NCBI RefSeq assembly: GCF_009696465.1 | Contig: NZ_VULX01000001.1 | Location: 62,001 to 126,000 of the forward strand | Reading direction: 5' to 3' | DNA: 64,000 nucleotides | DNA from: Inconstantimicrobium porci | GTDB taxonomy: Bacteria; Bacillota; Clostridia; Clostridiales; Clostridiaceae | Part shown: piece after piece, positions 37,152 through 47,690 of the stretch | Layout of the letters: each line of letters opens with the position of its first letter | How positions within the stretch are numbered: the stretch's first letter is position 1 | Made by a program: the position numbers and the translations under genes | The notes under the pieces: generated by a model | Databases searched by the model: none | Told to the model about the DNA's origin: nothing | What the model saw: only the letters and a program-made list of their open reading frames with translations

Positions 37152-37940
37152 ATGAGACGAACTAGTATTTTTAGTAGCGAATATGAGAAAAAGAAAAGAA
37201 GAAAAAGAAGACGTATAGCTATTGTGGTTACATTAGTATTATTGATTGCCGCAGGTGGAGCATTGTATGGGTCTGGTAAACTTAATAATGTAAGCCTTAA
37301 GAATATATTTACTTTCAAGAAAAACGACTCAGACTCAAAAACTTCAACTATTGTAAAAAAAGAAGAAGCTAAAAAAGAAGAAGCTAAGGAAACAAAGGCT
37401 GAAAATGAAACAAAGTATATTGATGTTACTTTATCATCAGGTACGAAGGTCAAGGCTGTTTATGCAGAGGAGAATGGAACAAAGAAGTTCACTCTTGTTG
37501 AAGGACTGTCAGACGGAAGTACATTTGACATAAATAAATCAGGCAGTCAGGTTATAATAAATGACGCTTCTTCACAGGAAATTAAGATTTATAATTTAAA
37601 TGGTGAAGAAAAGAATATTACAAAAGCTAATTATGTAACTAAATCTGGACAGAGTTTCAGCAAAGATACTATAATGAAGCAGTATCCAGGATATATCTGG
37701 GGTCTTAATGCGAAGTTTCTTGATGATACTCATGTTGTTTATATAAGCCAGCTTCCATGGTTTGGAAAAGCTGATCTTGATACTTATGTATGGATTATGG
37801 ATTTAAATTCCGGAGTATATCAGACTGTATGGGCAGCAAAAGGCAAGGCAGTAAAGATTGAAACTTTAAACGATAAAGGCATTACTGTTGATATTGATGG
37901 TAGTAAGAAAACTGTTACATCAGATGGAAATGTATTTTAA
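37152..37940 (+). CDS. Membrane-anchored hypothetical protein
   Basis: 262 residues. Basic cytosolic start (EKKKRRKRRR), one TM segment (about 21-41), a linker with KKEEAKKEEAKE, then an extracytoplasmic domain (about 85-262) with strand-like segments ending LPWFGKADLDTYVWIMDL...GVYQTVW, suggesting a beta-propeller-like or WD-type fold. Start ATG 37152; GTG 37143 also possible with AGGAGG at 37136-37141. Function unknown. It sits upstream of trigger factor. Confidence 0.7.
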   Translation: MRRTSIFSSEYEKKKRRKRRRIAIVVTLVLLIAAGGALYGSGKLNNVSLKNIFTFKKNDSDSKTSTIVKKEEAKKEEAKETKAENETKYIDVTLSSGTKVKAVYAEENGTKKFTLVEGLSDGSTFDINKSGSQVIINDASSQEIKIYNLNGEEKNITKANYVTKSGQSFSKDTIMKQYPGYIWGLNAKFLDDTHVVYISQLPWFGKADLDTYVWIMDLNSGVYQTVWAAKGKAVKIETLNDKGITVDIDGSKKTVTSDGNVF

Positions 37941-38027
37941 ATTAATGTTTGTAATAAAGTTTTAAAGTATGTTATAATGATTTGGTTATTATAAGAATTT
38001 CATTACCATGTAGGAGGAAGATTTACA

Positions 38028-39317
38028 ATGGACGTTAAAATGAACAAAATAGAAACAAACGTAGTTGAATTTGAAATCAAGGTTGAAGCTGAAAAGTTTA
38101 CAGCAGCTATAAATAAGGCTTACAGAAAAAATCTTAAGAAGTTTAATGTGCCTGGATTCAGAAAGGGAAAAGTTCCAATGTACATAGTTAAACAATACTA
38201 TGGAGTAGGAATCCTTTTGGAAGATGCTGTTAATTTTGCAATAGATGAAAGCTATCCAGAAGTATTAAAGGAAAACAACATCAAGCCAGTTGATTATCCT
38301 GAAATAGAAGTTAAAGAAGTTGGAGAAGGAAAAGACTTAGTTTACACAGCTAAAGTTACTACTTACCCAGAAGTTACTCTAGGAGAATATAAGGGATTAG
38401 AAGTGAAGAAGCCAGTTTACGAAGTAACTGAAGAAGATGTTCAGAAACAGGTAGAAGCTTCTCAGAAGAAGAACGCTAGAGTTGAAACTAAAGAAGACGG
38501 AACTGTAGAAGACGGAAACATAGCAGTTATCGACTTCAAGGGATTCATTGATGGAGTTGCATTTGAAGGTGGAGAAGGAAAAGACTTCTCACTAGAAATC
38601 GGATCAAAGACTTTCATAGGTGATTTTGAAGAACAATTAGTTGGTGCTAAGGTTGGAGATAAGAAGGAAGTTAAAGTGACTTTCCCTGAAAACTATGGCA
38701 GAGATGAATTAAACGGTAAAGAAGCATTATTCGAAGTTACTGTTAAAGAAGTTAAAGTTAACGAATTACCTGAAATAGATGATGAATTCGCTAAAGAAAT
38801 ATCAGAATTTGATACTATAGCAGAATACAAAGAAGATTTAAAGAAGAAGATGCAGGAAAGTAACGATGCAAAAGCTGAAAGAGAATTCGAAGAAGCTGTT
38901 ATAAATGCTGCTGTTGACAATGCAACTGTTGAAATTCCAGAAGTTATGGTTACTAAAGAAGTTGAATCAATGATTAAAGATTTTGAACAGAGATTAAAGT
39001 ATCAGGGATTAGACTTAAAGCAGTACTATGAATATACTGGAAGCTCAGAAGAAAAGATGAAAGAATACATGAAAGAAAATGCTGAAAAGAAGGTTAAGAC
39101 TGATTTAGTTCTTGAAAAGATTACTGAAACAGAAAACCTTGAAGTTTCAGATGAAGAGCTAAAGGCTAAAGCAACTGAATTAGCTTCTATGTATGGCGCT
39201 AAGGAACCAGAAAAAATGGTTGATATGATAGTTAAGGCTCAAGCTGAAATGTTAAAGAGCCAGATTAGAATGGAAAAGACTATTAAAATGATGACAGAAA
39301 GCGTTAAAGCTAACTAG
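38028..39317 (+). CDS. tig: Trigger factor
   Basis: Ribosome-bound chaperone and peptidyl-prolyl isomerase that meets nascent chains. 429 residues, full length. The ribosome-binding signature [16 protein letters not shown] is near residues 44-60, the FKBP domain spans about 150-245 ([26 protein letters not shown]), and the helical C-terminal arms follow. Strongly biased codons (AAC, GGA, GCT) fit high expression. GGAGGA site; followed by a terminator and the clpP promoter. Confidence 0.98.
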   Translation: MDVKMNKIETNVVEFEIKVEAEKFTAAINKAYRKNLKKFNVPGFRKGKVPMYIVKQYYGVGILLEDAVNFAIDESYPEVLKENNIKPVDYPEIEVKEVGEGKDLVYTAKVTTYPEVTLGEYKGLEVKKPVYEVTEEDVQKQVEASQKKNARVETKEDGTVEDGNIAVIDFKGFIDGVAFEGGEGKDFSLEIGSKTFIGDFEEQLVGAKVGDKKEVKVTFPENYGRDELNGKEALFEVTVKEVKVNELPEIDDEFAKEISEFDTIAEYKEDLKKKMQESNDAKAEREFEEAVINAAVDNATVEIPEVMVTKEVESMIKDFEQRLKYQGLDLKQYYEYTGSSEEKMKEYMKENAEKKVKTDLVLEKITETENLEVSDEELKAKATELASMYGAKEPEKMVDMIVKAQAEMLKSQIRMEKTIKMMTESVKAN

Positions 39318-39329
39318 TTATTATCTATA

Positions 39330-39365
39330 AAAAGAAATCCTGCATTATGCGGGGTTTCTTTTTTA
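39330..39365 (+). terminator. Terminator of tig
   Basis: AAAGAAATCCTGC pairs with GCGGGGTTTCTTT, followed by TTTT. Confidence 0.85.
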
Positions 39366-39757
39366 TGTGGCGTAATATATCTAATTAAGTCAAATTTAAT
39401 AATATATATAATATATAAATAGAGGATGATTTTATAGTATGATTGTTTTTTTTGAAATGTGTTCATAATAACAGATATAATTGAAATGTGTACATTGTGA
39501 AAAATTTCAATTAGTATATAGTAAAATGTTGCACTAAATCTTGATAAATTATATAATACAGGTAAGCTTTAAAATTATTTATTTAGTTAGAAGCTTAATC
39601 TGCTAATAATTTCTTTGAACTTCAATTATATATGGTGAAGATAATAATATTTCATATAATGATATTGGAGCTTTATAAATAACACAAAAGAATAATATGC
39701 AGTTTAAAGTATAATTACTTTTTATTTAGAGATAATTGGTAGAAGGAGGAGAAAAGA
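39366..39757 (+). promoter_or_regulatory. clpPX promoter region with repeat boxes
   Basis: Promoter TTGCAC (39529-39534), 17-base spacer, TATAAT (39552-39557). Upstream, TTGAAATGTGTTCAT (39452-39466) and TTGAAATGTGTACAT (39481-39495) are direct repeats 29 bases apart, and ATTGAAAT pairs with ATTTCAAT (near 39504-39511). No CtsR heptads (GGTCAAA pairs) are seen. The leader of about 190 bases holds no frame. Confidence 0.6.
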
Positions 39758-40354
39758 ATGAGTTTAGTACCAATGGTAGTAGAGCAAACAAGCAGAGGAG
39801 AAAGATCTTACGATATATTTTCAAGATTATTAAAAGATAGAATTATAATGTTAAGTGGGGAGGTAAACGATGATTCAGCGAATTTAATCGTTGCACAGTT
39901 ACTATTCCTTGAAAGTGAGGATCCTGATAAAGATATATATTTATATATAAATAGTCCAGGAGGATCAATAACAGCTGGAATGGCAATTTATGATACAATG
40001 CAGTATATTAAGCCTGATGTATGTACTATATGTACAGGACTTGCTGCATCTATGGGAGCATTTTTACTTTCTTCAGGACAAAAAGGAAAGAGATATGCAC
40101 TTCCTAATAGTGAAATAATGATTCACCAACCTTTAGGAGGATTCCAGGGTCAAGCAACTGATATTGATATTCAGGCTAAGAGAATATTAAAGATAAAAGA
40201 TACATTAAACAAGTTAATCAGTGAACAGACAGGTCAGCCATTAGAAAAAGTTCAGCGTGATGTTGAAAGGGATTATTTTATGGAGCCTGCAGAAGCACAA
40301 GAATATGGTTTAATTGATAAAATAATGGTAAAGAATGAATTAGACAAACAATAA
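39758..40354 (+). CDS. clpP: ATP-dependent Clp protease proteolytic subunit
   Basis: Serine peptidase forming the two-ring chamber that degrades proteins fed by ClpX. 198 residues. Catalytic triad Ser near 98 (GLAASMGAF), His near 123 ([10 protein letters not shown]) and Asp near 172 (VERDYFM). Own promoter; 29 bases before clpX. Confidence 0.98.
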   Translation: MSLVPMVVEQTSRGERSYDIFSRLLKDRIIMLSGEVNDDSANLIVAQLLFLESEDPDKDIYLYINSPGGSITAGMAIYDTMQYIKPDVCTICTGLAASMGAFLLSSGQKGKRYALPNSEIMIHQPLGGFQGQATDIDIQAKRILKIKDTLNKLISEQTGQPLEKVQRDVERDYFMEPAEAQEYGLIDKIMVKNELDKQ

Positions 40355-40383
40355 TAAATCTAAACCGTAGTGAGGTGTATTTA

Positions 40384-41679
40384 ATGGCAAAATATGATGA
40401 TAAAAAACAATTGAAATGTTCATTTTGCGGAAAAAACCAGGACCAGGTAAAGAGACTTATTGCTGGACCAGGAGTTTATATATGTGACGAATGTATCGAA
40501 TTATGTTCAGAAATAATTGCTGACGAGTTTGAAGAAAGCGTTCAATTCGATTCTACTAGTCTTCCAAAGCCAAAGGAAATCAAGGAATACCTTGATCAGT
40601 ATGTAGTTGGCCAGGACTCAGCAAAGAGATCTCTTGCTGTTGCAGTATATAATCACTATAAGAGAATTAATGCAAATAATGATGATGATGAAATTGAATT
40701 ACAGAAGAGTAACATTTTACTTTTAGGACCTACTGGTTGTGGTAAGACTTTCCTTGCTCAGACTCTTGCAAAAATGCTTAATGTACCTTTTGCAATTGCA
40801 GATGCAACAACTCTTACTGAAGCAGGTTATGTAGGTGAGGATGTAGAAAATATCCTGTTAAGACTTATTCAAAATGCTGATTATGATGTTGAAAGAGCTC
40901 AGAAGGGTATAATTTATATTGATGAAATAGATAAAATTGCTAGAAAATCTGAAAATCCATCTATAACTAGAGATGTATCTGGAGAAGGTGTTCAGCAAGC
41001 ACTTCTAAAAATATTAGAAGGTACTGTTGCTTCAGTTCCACCACAGGGCGGAAGAAAACATCCTCATCAGGAATTTATACAAATTGATACATCAAATATA
41101 TTATTTATCTGTGGTGGTGCATTTGATGGTATAGATAAGATAATAGAAAATAGAACAAGAAAGAGTTCTATGGGATTCGGTGCCCAAATTCAATCTAAAG
41201 AAAAGAAGGATATTGGAGTATTATTAAAAGAAATAATGCCTGGAGATTTATTAAAGTTTGGACTTATTCCAGAGTTTGTTGGAAGACTTCCTATACTAGT
41301 TACTTTAGAATCTCTTGATGAAAAAGCTCTTGTAAGCATCCTTCGTAAACCAAAGAATGCTCTTGTAAAACAATATAAGAAGTTATTCGAACTTGATAAT
41401 GTTGAGTTATCGTTTGAAGATGATGCACTTGTAGCTGTGGCTGAAGAAGCTATCAAGAGAAATACTGGTGCTAGAGGTCTTAGAGCAATACTTGAAGAAG
41501 TTATGAATAAAATAATGTTTGATATTCCATCAAATGATAGAATTGTCAAGGTTGATGTTACTAAAGAATGCATTACTGATAAGAAGGAACCTACTGTTAC
41601 AATGTTAGCAGAAGGCGAAGTAAGACCAGTACTTAGAAAAGCAAAGCACAAAGACAATAAAGGCATAGAAACAGCATAA
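40384..41679 (+). CDS. clpX: ATP-dependent Clp protease ATP-binding subunit ClpX
   Basis: AAA+ unfoldase that recruits and threads substrates into ClpP. 431 residues. N-terminal zinc-binding domain (CSFCGK...CDEC), Walker A GPTGCGKT, Walker [10 protein letters not shown], pore and sensor motifs, and a ClpP-binding loop (SSMGFGAQ). Start at ATG 40384 with GTGAGGTG ahead; the GTG at 40375 is within that site. Confidence 0.98.
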   Translation: MAKYDDKKQLKCSFCGKNQDQVKRLIAGPGVYICDECIELCSEIIADEFEESVQFDSTSLPKPKEIKEYLDQYVVGQDSAKRSLAVAVYNHYKRINANNDDDEIELQKSNILLLGPTGCGKTFLAQTLAKMLNVPFAIADATTLTEAGYVGEDVENILLRLIQNADYDVERAQKGIIYIDEIDKIARKSENPSITRDVSGEGVQQALLKILEGTVASVPPQGGRKHPHQEFIQIDTSNILFICGGAFDGIDKIIENRTRKSSMGFGAQIQSKEKKDIGVLLKEIMPGDLLKFGLIPEFVGRLPILVTLESLDEKALVSILRKPKNALVKQYKKLFELDNVELSFEDDALVAVAEEAIKRNTGARGLRAILEEVMNKIMFDIPSNDRIVKVDVTKECITDKKEPTVTMLAEGEVRPVLRKAKHKDNKGIETA

Positions 41680-41697
41680 TATAAATGCTGTATTTAA

Positions 41698-41728
41698 AGC
41701 AGATCTGTTAACTCAGATCTGTTTTTTT
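41698..41728 (+). terminator. Terminator of clpPX
   Basis: AGCAGATCTG pairs with CAGATCTGTTT around TTAACT, followed by TTTTTTT. Confidence 0.88.
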
Positions 41729-41763
41729 AGTGTACAGATTTATTTTGAGGTGAAATGTATATA

Positions 41764-41887
41764 GTATAAGGTATAATTTCGGATTGAACTCCTTTATGAA
41801 ATTTCAGAGGTTTGGAGGTGCCCTCCATTATGGCTTAGAAATTAGCTAACGTAGCGTTGCTAATTTCATCCTGAATTATACATTATA
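41764..41887. repeat. Modular palindromic repeat, copy C
   Basis: Outer arms GTATAAGGTATAATTTCGGA (41764-41783) and TCCTGAATTATACATTATA (41869-41887). Inside: TGGAGGTGCCCTCCA (41813-41827) and GAAATTAGC/GCTAATTTC (41838-41867). It occupies most of the gap between clpX and lonB. Confidence 0.85.
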
Positions 41888-42008
41888 AAATATACATTTC
41901 CTTAAGATAATCATTAATATTAAATAGATTTATAGATTAAGATTAATAGATGAATAAATATTAACTAAATAGAGAATAATACTAAGAGCATTTGTAGGAG
42001 GTTATTTT

Positions 42009-43694
42009 ATGAATGATATACTGACAGCTATTATATCAATAACTCAACTAGTCCTTACAACAGTTATAATTTCTCTATTAGTGAGTAATTCTAAGAATTC
42101 TAAGGGAAATAAAGATATTATTGCTAATGAAAATAGAAAAGAAATGGATATTCTTAATAGGATGAAGAAAATAAAACTTACTGAGCCGTTAACTGAAAAA
42201 AGCAGGCCAGAGAATTTTAGTGAGATAATTGGGCAGGAGCAGGGAATAAAAGCATTAAGAGCAGCTTTATGTGGACCTAATCCACAACATGTTCTAATTT
42301 ATGGGCCACCTGGAGTTGGTAAGACTGCAGCAGCAAGACTTGTACTAGAGGAAGCAAAGAAAAATAATATGTCTCCTTTTAAGTATGATGCAAAGTTTGT
42401 AGAGATTGATGCTACAACTTTAAGATATGATGATAGAGGAATTGCAGACCCGCTTATTGGAAGCGTACATGACCCCATATATCAGGGGGCAGGTGCTATG
42501 GGGATAGCAGGTATACCTCAGCCTAAACCTGGCGCAGTAACAAAGGCACATGGAGGAGTTCTCTTTATCGATGAAATTGGAGAACTGCAGCCAATACAGA
42601 TTAATAAACTTCTAAAGGTACTTGAAGACAGAAAGGTTATTTTAGACAGCGCGTACTATTGTTCTGAAGATCCTAATATGCCTACATATATTAAAGAAGT
42701 ATTTGAAAATGGCTATCCTGCAGATTTTAGACTTATAGGTGCAACAACAAGAAGCCCTGAGGAAATAGCTCCAGCTATCAGGTCAAGGTGCGTAGAAATA
42801 TTCTTTAGAGCTCTTGATGAAGATGAAATTAAAATTATAGCAAAAAATGCAGTAAAGAAGTCTGGATACAGGATAGATGAGAAATCTCTTGATATTATAT
42901 CTAAGTTCTGCAGCAATGGCAGGGAGGTTATTAACCTTGTACAGCTTGGAACAGGCATCGCTGTAAACAGCCATAGAGATATAATAACTGATGCTGATAT
43001 AAACTGGATAATAGAAAATGGCCAGTACAGTATGAGACCTGAGAAGAAGATAAACGATAAGCCCCTTGTTGGTGTTGTTAATGCACTAGCAGTATATGGA
43101 GCTAATATGGGTACTGTGATGGAGATAGAAGCAACTGCAAAGAAGACACTTGAAGATAACGGAAGTCTCAAGGTAACAGGCATTGTGGAGGAAGAAGAAA
43201 TTTCTTCTTATAACAGGAAGGTTAAAAGAAAATCAACAGCATACTGTTCTGTAGAAAATGTACTGACAGTGCTGGATAATATATTTAATCTTGGATGCAA
43301 GAATTACGACATACATATTAACTTCCCTGGGGGTATACCAATAGACGGTCCTTCGGCAGGGATAAGTATTGCAACAGCAGTGTATAGTGCCATTACAAAG
43401 AAAAAAGTTAATAATAAAGTTGCGATGACTGGAGAAATATCACTTCAGGGAAAAGTTAAGCCTATAGGAGGCGTGAGTGCGAAGATATCTGCAGCTGTAA
43501 AAGCAGGAGCTTCTATAGTAATAATACCTGAAGAAAACTGGTCTGACGAGTTTAAGAATATAAAGGGTATTGAGATTAAAACAGTGAGAAATATTAGCGA
43601 TGTTTTAGGGTTGGCTTTACTTGATATGTATGATAAAATGAATAATGTTAACATGGATGGTATTGATATTTTATCAGCTAAATCAATGAATTAA
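42009..43694 (+). CDS. lonB: ATP-dependent protease LonB
   Basis: Lon-type protease with an N-terminal TM segment (about 5-25) in place of the Lon substrate domain; in Bacillus it works at the forespore membrane. 561 residues. Walker A GPPGVGKT, Walker B LFIDEIGE, and the Ser-Lys dyad in DGPSAGIS and GGVSAKISA. AGGAGG site. Confidence 0.94.
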   Translation: MNDILTAIISITQLVLTTVIISLLVSNSKNSKGNKDIIANENRKEMDILNRMKKIKLTEPLTEKSRPENFSEIIGQEQGIKALRAALCGPNPQHVLIYGPPGVGKTAAARLVLEEAKKNNMSPFKYDAKFVEIDATTLRYDDRGIADPLIGSVHDPIYQGAGAMGIAGIPQPKPGAVTKAHGGVLFIDEIGELQPIQINKLLKVLEDRKVILDSAYYCSEDPNMPTYIKEVFENGYPADFRLIGATTRSPEEIAPAIRSRCVEIFFRALDEDEIKIIAKNAVKKSGYRIDEKSLDIISKFCSNGREVINLVQLGTGIAVNSHRDIITDADINWIIENGQYSMRPEKKINDKPLVGVVNALAVYGANMGTVMEIEATAKKTLEDNGSLKVTGIVEEEEISSYNRKVKRKSTAYCSVENVLTVLDNIFNLGCKNYDIHINFPGGIPIDGPSAGISIATAVYSAITKKKVNNKVAMTGEISLQGKVKPIGGVSAKISAAVKAGASIVIIPEENWSDEFKNIKGIEIKTVRNISDVLGLALLDMYDKMNNVNMDGIDILSAKSMN

Positions 43695-43701
43695 TAATTA
43701 G

Positions 43702-43731
43702 GGCTGCAGTTAACCGCAGCCTTAATTTTTT
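43702..43731 (+). terminator. Terminator between lonB and lon
   Basis: GGCTGC pairs with GCAGCC across AGTTAACC, followed by TTAATTTTTT. It leaves lon partly separated from lonB. Confidence 0.75.
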
Positions 43732-43760
43732 ATCAATATATTAATAAGGAGGAGTGTACT

Positions 43761-46091
43761 ATGAATAATGATTTTGAGAATCTTCCTTTAATACCCTTAA
43801 GAGGACTTACAGTATTCCCTAATATGGTATTGCATTTTGATACAGGTAGAAAGAAGACTGTTGCATCATTAGAACAGGCGATGATAAATGATCAGAAGAT
43901 CTTTTTATCTACTCAGAAAGATATAAATGTGGAAGAACCTAAAAAAGAAGATATTTACGAAGTTGGTACTATATGTAACATAAAACAGATAATAAGACTG
44001 CCTAAAGATAATATAAGAGTTCTTGTGGAAGGACTTCAAAGAGCAAGGCTGATTGATGTAATTGAAAATGAAGATTTTTATGAAGCAAGTGTACAAGCTA
44101 TTGAAGAATTATGTGATAATAATGAAGATGTTGATATAAAGTCACTAGTTAGAATGCTTGAAAAACAGTTTAGAGTTTTTGCAAAACTTACAGGACTTGA
44201 TTCATCAGAAATGCTTATGTTCAATGATGAAACACCTGAAAATCTTGCAGATCTTATCGGTACATATTTAAATTTAAAATATGATCAGAAGCAGGAAATA
44301 CTTCAGACTATTGATGTTAAGGAAAGACTGCAGAAAGTGCTTACATTTCTTGAAAGCGAAATAGATCTTGTTAAGACTGAAAAGAAGATTGCAGTTAAAG
44401 TTAAGAGTAAGATAGACAAGTCTCAGAAGGAATATTATTTAAGAGAACAGATAAAAGCTATTCAGGAAGAGCTTGGCGAAGATTACGACAGCAAGAAGGA
44501 TATTGCAGAATACGAAGAAAAGCTAAAGAAGATGAAGATGCCTAAGTTAGTTAAGGAAAGATTATCTTACGAAATTAACAGACTTAAATCTACTGGTTCA
44601 TATTCATCAGAGTATTCAGTAATAAAGAACTATGTAGAATGGGTATTTGCTATGCCTTGGAATAAGTCTACTAAGGATAATTTGAATATTAAGGAGGCTA
44701 AAGATGTTCTAGATGAGCAGCATTATGCTCTTGATGATGTTAAGGAAAGAATAATTGAATATCTTGCAGTTAAGAAGAAGGCTAACAGCCTTAAAGGACC
44801 TATACTATGTCTAGTTGGACCTCCAGGAGTAGGTAAGACTTCAATAGCTAAATCAATAGCATCTGCACTTAACAGACGTTTTGTGAGAATGTCACTTGGC
44901 GGAGTAAGAGATGAAGCTGAGCTTAGAGGCCATAGAAGAACTTATGTTGGAGCTATTCCAGGAAGAATCGTGTATGGACTTAAAGAAGCTAAGTCAAATA
45001 ATCCTGTATTCCTGCTTGATGAAATAGATAAGATGTCAAATGAATATAAGGGAGATCCTGCTGATGCGTTGCTTGAAATCCTTGATAGCGAGCAGAACAA
45101 GGACTTCAGGGATAATTATTTAGAACTTGATATAGATTTATCAGATGTTCTGTTTATAACAACAGCAAATACTTTAGATACTATACCTGGACCACTTAGA
45201 GACAGACTTGAAGTAATTGAGGTTTCTGGATATACATACGAAGAAAAGTTCCATATTGCTGATAAATATTTAATTCCAAGACAGCTTAAGGAAAATGGAA
45301 CTGATTCTGAAGAAGTAAAGATATCTGATAATGTTATTAAGTCTATTATCGAGAATTACACAAGAGAATCTGGTGTGAGAAATCTTGAAAGAACTATTGG
45401 TACAGTTATCAGAAAAGCAGTAAGTGAAATGATGATGAAGGACAAAAAACATATCAATATCACAATGAATGTGCTTGAAAAGTACCTTGGACCTAGGATG
45501 ATTAACTATGACAGAGCTGCAAAGCAGGATAGAGTGGGTACAGTACGTGGACTAGCGTGGACTGCCTTTGGTGGGGATACTCTTGAAATTGAAGTTATGA
45601 CTATGGATGGCAGCGGAAAGCTTGAACTTACAGGTCAGCTTGGTGATGTTATGAAAGAATCTGCAAAAGCTGGGTATACTTATATAAGAGGAAACGCTAA
45701 GAAACTTTGCATTAAAGATAAATTCTATAAAGACAAAGATATTCATATCCATGTTCCAGAAGGTGCAGTTCCCAAAGATGGTCCTTCTGCAGGTGTAACA
45801 ATGGTAACAGCTATGGTATCTGCACTTACAGGAAGGAAGGTTAAACATAATGTGGCTATGACTGGCGAAATTACTTTAACAGGCAGAGTGCTTCCAATTG
45901 GCGGACTTAAGGAAAAATCTTTAGCCGCATTTAGAGCAGGAATTGATACAATAATTATACCTAAGGAAAATGAAAATGATGTTAAGAAAATACCTTTAAG
46001 CGTAAGAAGAAAGCTTAATATAATATTTGCAGAGAACATAGATGATGTTCTAAATAATGCATTATATGGAGTTGATAGTAATGAAAATTAA
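43761..46091 (+). CDS. lon: ATP-dependent protease Lon
   Basis: Major cytosolic AAA+ protease for misfolded and regulatory proteins. 776 residues: N-terminal Lon substrate domain (about 8-205), coiled linker, ATPase with GPPGVGKTS and LLDEIDKM, and a C-terminal peptidase with the catalytic Ser in [10 protein letters not shown] and Lys in [17 protein letters not shown] site. Its last codons overlap the ysxC start by 11 bases. Confidence 0.98.
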   Translation: MNNDFENLPLIPLRGLTVFPNMVLHFDTGRKKTVASLEQAMINDQKIFLSTQKDINVEEPKKEDIYEVGTICNIKQIIRLPKDNIRVLVEGLQRARLIDVIENEDFYEASVQAIEELCDNNEDVDIKSLVRMLEKQFRVFAKLTGLDSSEMLMFNDETPENLADLIGTYLNLKYDQKQEILQTIDVKERLQKVLTFLESEIDLVKTEKKIAVKVKSKIDKSQKEYYLREQIKAIQEELGEDYDSKKDIAEYEEKLKKMKMPKLVKERLSYEINRLKSTGSYSSEYSVIKNYVEWVFAMPWNKSTKDNLNIKEAKDVLDEQHYALDDVKERIIEYLAVKKKANSLKGPILCLVGPPGVGKTSIAKSIASALNRRFVRMSLGGVRDEAELRGHRRTYVGAIPGRIVYGLKEAKSNNPVFLLDEIDKMSNEYKGDPADALLEILDSEQNKDFRDNYLELDIDLSDVLFITTANTLDTIPGPLRDRLEVIEVSGYTYEEKFHIADKYLIPRQLKENGTDSEEVKISDNVIKSIIENYTRESGVRNLERTIGTVIRKAVSEMMMKDKKHINITMNVLEKYLGPRMINYDRAAKQDRVGTVRGLAWTAFGGDTLEIEVMTMDGSGKLELTGQLGDVMKESAKAGYTYIRGNAKKLCIKDKFYKDKDIHIHVPEGAVPKDGPSAGVTMVTAMVSALTGRKVKHNVAMTGEITLTGRVLPIGGLKEKSLAAFRAGIDTIIIPKENENDVKKIPLSVRRKLNIIFAENIDDVLNNALYGVDSNEN

Positions 46092-46698
46092 TACATCAGA
46101 ATTTATAATTTCAGCAGTTAAAAGAGCTCAATATCCAATGGATGGTTTTCCGGAAGTAGCTTTTGTCGGAAGATCAAATGTTGGTAAATCATCAATAATA
46201 AATTCTCTTACAAATAGAAAAATGCTTGCAAGAGTTTCACAGACACCTGGAAAGACAAGACTAGTTAACTTCTTTTTAATCAATAAAGAGTTTTACATAG
46301 TCGATCTTCCTGGCTATGGATATGCAAAAGTATCTAAGAAGGAAAAGGAAAGCTGGGGTAAGACAATTGAGATGTATCTTACAGGAAGACAACAGCTTAA
46401 GAGAATAGTTCTTCTTGTAGATTGCAGACATAAGCCTACTGGTGATGATATCATGATGTATGAATGGATTAAGCATTTTGGTTATGATGTTGTCGTAATT
46501 GCAACAAAGAGCGATAAGTTATCTAGAATGAATCTTAAGAAGAGCGAGAAGGTAATTAGAGAAACACTTAAACTTACAAAGCAGGATAAGCTTTATTTCT
46601 TCTCATCACTAAATAAAGTTGGAAGAGATGAACTTATAGACCATATCTTCGAAGAGCCAGTACATGGTCTTTCTGAAGAAGATACAACTCAAGAATAA
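46081..46698 (+). CDS. ysxC: GTPase EngB/YsxC (YihA)
   Basis: GTPase needed for 50S ribosome assembly. 205 residues from ATG 46081, GGAG at 46068-46071. G1 [10 protein letters not shown]3 DLPGYG and G4 TKSDK are intact. Coupled with lon by overlap; the tig-clpPX-lon-ysxC order is typical of Clostridia. Confidence 0.97.
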   Translation: MKINTSEFIISAVKRAQYPMDGFPEVAFVGRSNVGKSSIINSLTNRKMLARVSQTPGKTRLVNFFLINKEFYIVDLPGYGYAKVSKKEKESWGKTIEMYLTGRQQLKRIVLLVDCRHKPTGDDIMMYEWIKHFGYDVVVIATKSDKLSRMNLKKSEKVIRETLKLTKQDKLYFFSSLNKVGRDELIDHIFEEPVHGLSEEDTTQE

Positions 46699-46721
46699 TT
46701 TATAAAGAATTTGATATAAAA

Positions 46722-46768
46722 AACTGTCTGTTTGGTAACAACGAGTTACTAAGCAGGCATTTTTTTTA
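46722..46768 (+). terminator. Terminator of lon-ysxC
   Basis: TGTCTGTTTGGTAAC pairs with GTTACTAAGCAGGCA using G-T pairs, then T-run. Confidence 0.88.
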
Positions 46769-46807
46769 TTCATATAATATAGGTACACTGCAGAAATATA
46801 ATACTGA

Positions 46808-46946
46808 GATCTGAAAAAGATTAGAGATATGAGAGCAGATATAAGAGTATAGGATGAAATTTATTCGCTTATGCTTTGGCTAGAAACTCCAGTGGAGTTT
46901 CATCCATTTCTCTAATCTCTTAGTTCTTATCTATAATCTATATAAT
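46808..46946. repeat. Modular palindromic repeat, copy F
   Basis: Outer arms are inverted: left GATTAGAGATATGAGAGCAG... and right ...CTCTAATCTC, both reaching GGATG/CATCC. Inside lie a TTCGCTTATGCTTTGG block and the GAAACTCC/GGAGTTTC hairpin (46883-46901). The left arm recurs, reversed, near 63706-63750. Confidence 0.85.
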
Positions 46947-47100
46947 AATGGTTCCTTATAGTTCGATGATTTAATTATTTTCGGCTTTATTGCAAAGAGT
47001 ATATTTTCCTTAAATTATTGAGTAAAAATTCTGTGTCAATTTTGTAGTGAGAGAATAAGATATACTATAAAAAACAAATTGAATATAGGAGGAATTACGA
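46947..47100 (+). promoter_or_regulatory. Region upstream of the Cys/Gly-rich gene
   Basis: No sigma-A promoter stands out. GATATACTATA (near 47059) has the look of a sporulation-type -10, but the -35 is not clear. A good TAGGAGG precedes the ATG. Confidence 0.3.
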
Positions 47101-47556
47101 ATGGAAATAAACGATATTCTTAATGGAGATGGAAATTGTGGATGCAAACCACAACCATGCTGCTGCTGCAATAATAACAACAATAGCAATTGTGGAAATG
47201 GATGGATATGGTGGATATTAATACTATTAATATTCTTTGGATGTGGTAATGGCTTTGGAGGCTTCGGCGGAGGATACGGTGCTGGCGCTGGATATCAGAT
47301 GCCTGTTATGAGCTGCTGCCAACCATGCTGCTGCTGCTCTAAGAAGAAACAGAGAAGTAGTTGTTGCTGCTGCGAACCATGCTGTTGTAATGCTATGATG
47401 CCTGCTTATGGAGTACCATATGGTGGCGGATACGGTGGAGTCGGTGCAAACGGATTTGGCTGTGGTGGATCTTGGATCTGGATTTGGTTAATAATCATCC
47501 TAGCATTTGGATGGGGCTTTGGCGGAAACAACGGCTGTGGCGGTGGATTCTTCTAA
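47101..47556 (+). CDS. Cys- and Gly-rich protein with two hydrophobic segments
   Basis: 151 residues of extreme composition: Cys clusters (CCCC near 21-24, SCCQPCCCC, SCCCCEPCCC), Asn run, and Gly/Tyr/Phe-rich stretches (GFGGFGGGYGAGAG). Two Trp/Ile-rich segments (WIWWILILLIFFG near 35-47; WIWIWLIIILAFGWGFGG near 121-140) could insert in a membrane. Repeated glycine-aromatic and hydrophobic elements recall spore coat proteins of the YjcZ type, but it is much longer and richer in Cys. Possibly a disulfide-linked or metal-binding coat protein. Strong ribosome site. Confidence 0.8.
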   Translation: MEINDILNGDGNCGCKPQPCCCCNNNNNSNCGNGWIWWILILLIFFGCGNGFGGFGGGYGAGAGYQMPVMSCCQPCCCCSKKKQRSSCCCCEPCCCNAMMPAYGVPYGGGYGGVGANGFGCGGSWIWIWLIIILAFGWGFGGNNGCGGGFF

Positions 47557-47690
47557 TAATCCTATCATTTGAATTAATATTATTCTGGTGTCGTATTTAT
47601 GAGGTAAACTAGGATAGTTATTGGAGGGCGTAAGCCCTCCCAATAAAAAAGTTTAATACATATTTATTAATATTATAGGGAGGAGAAAAG

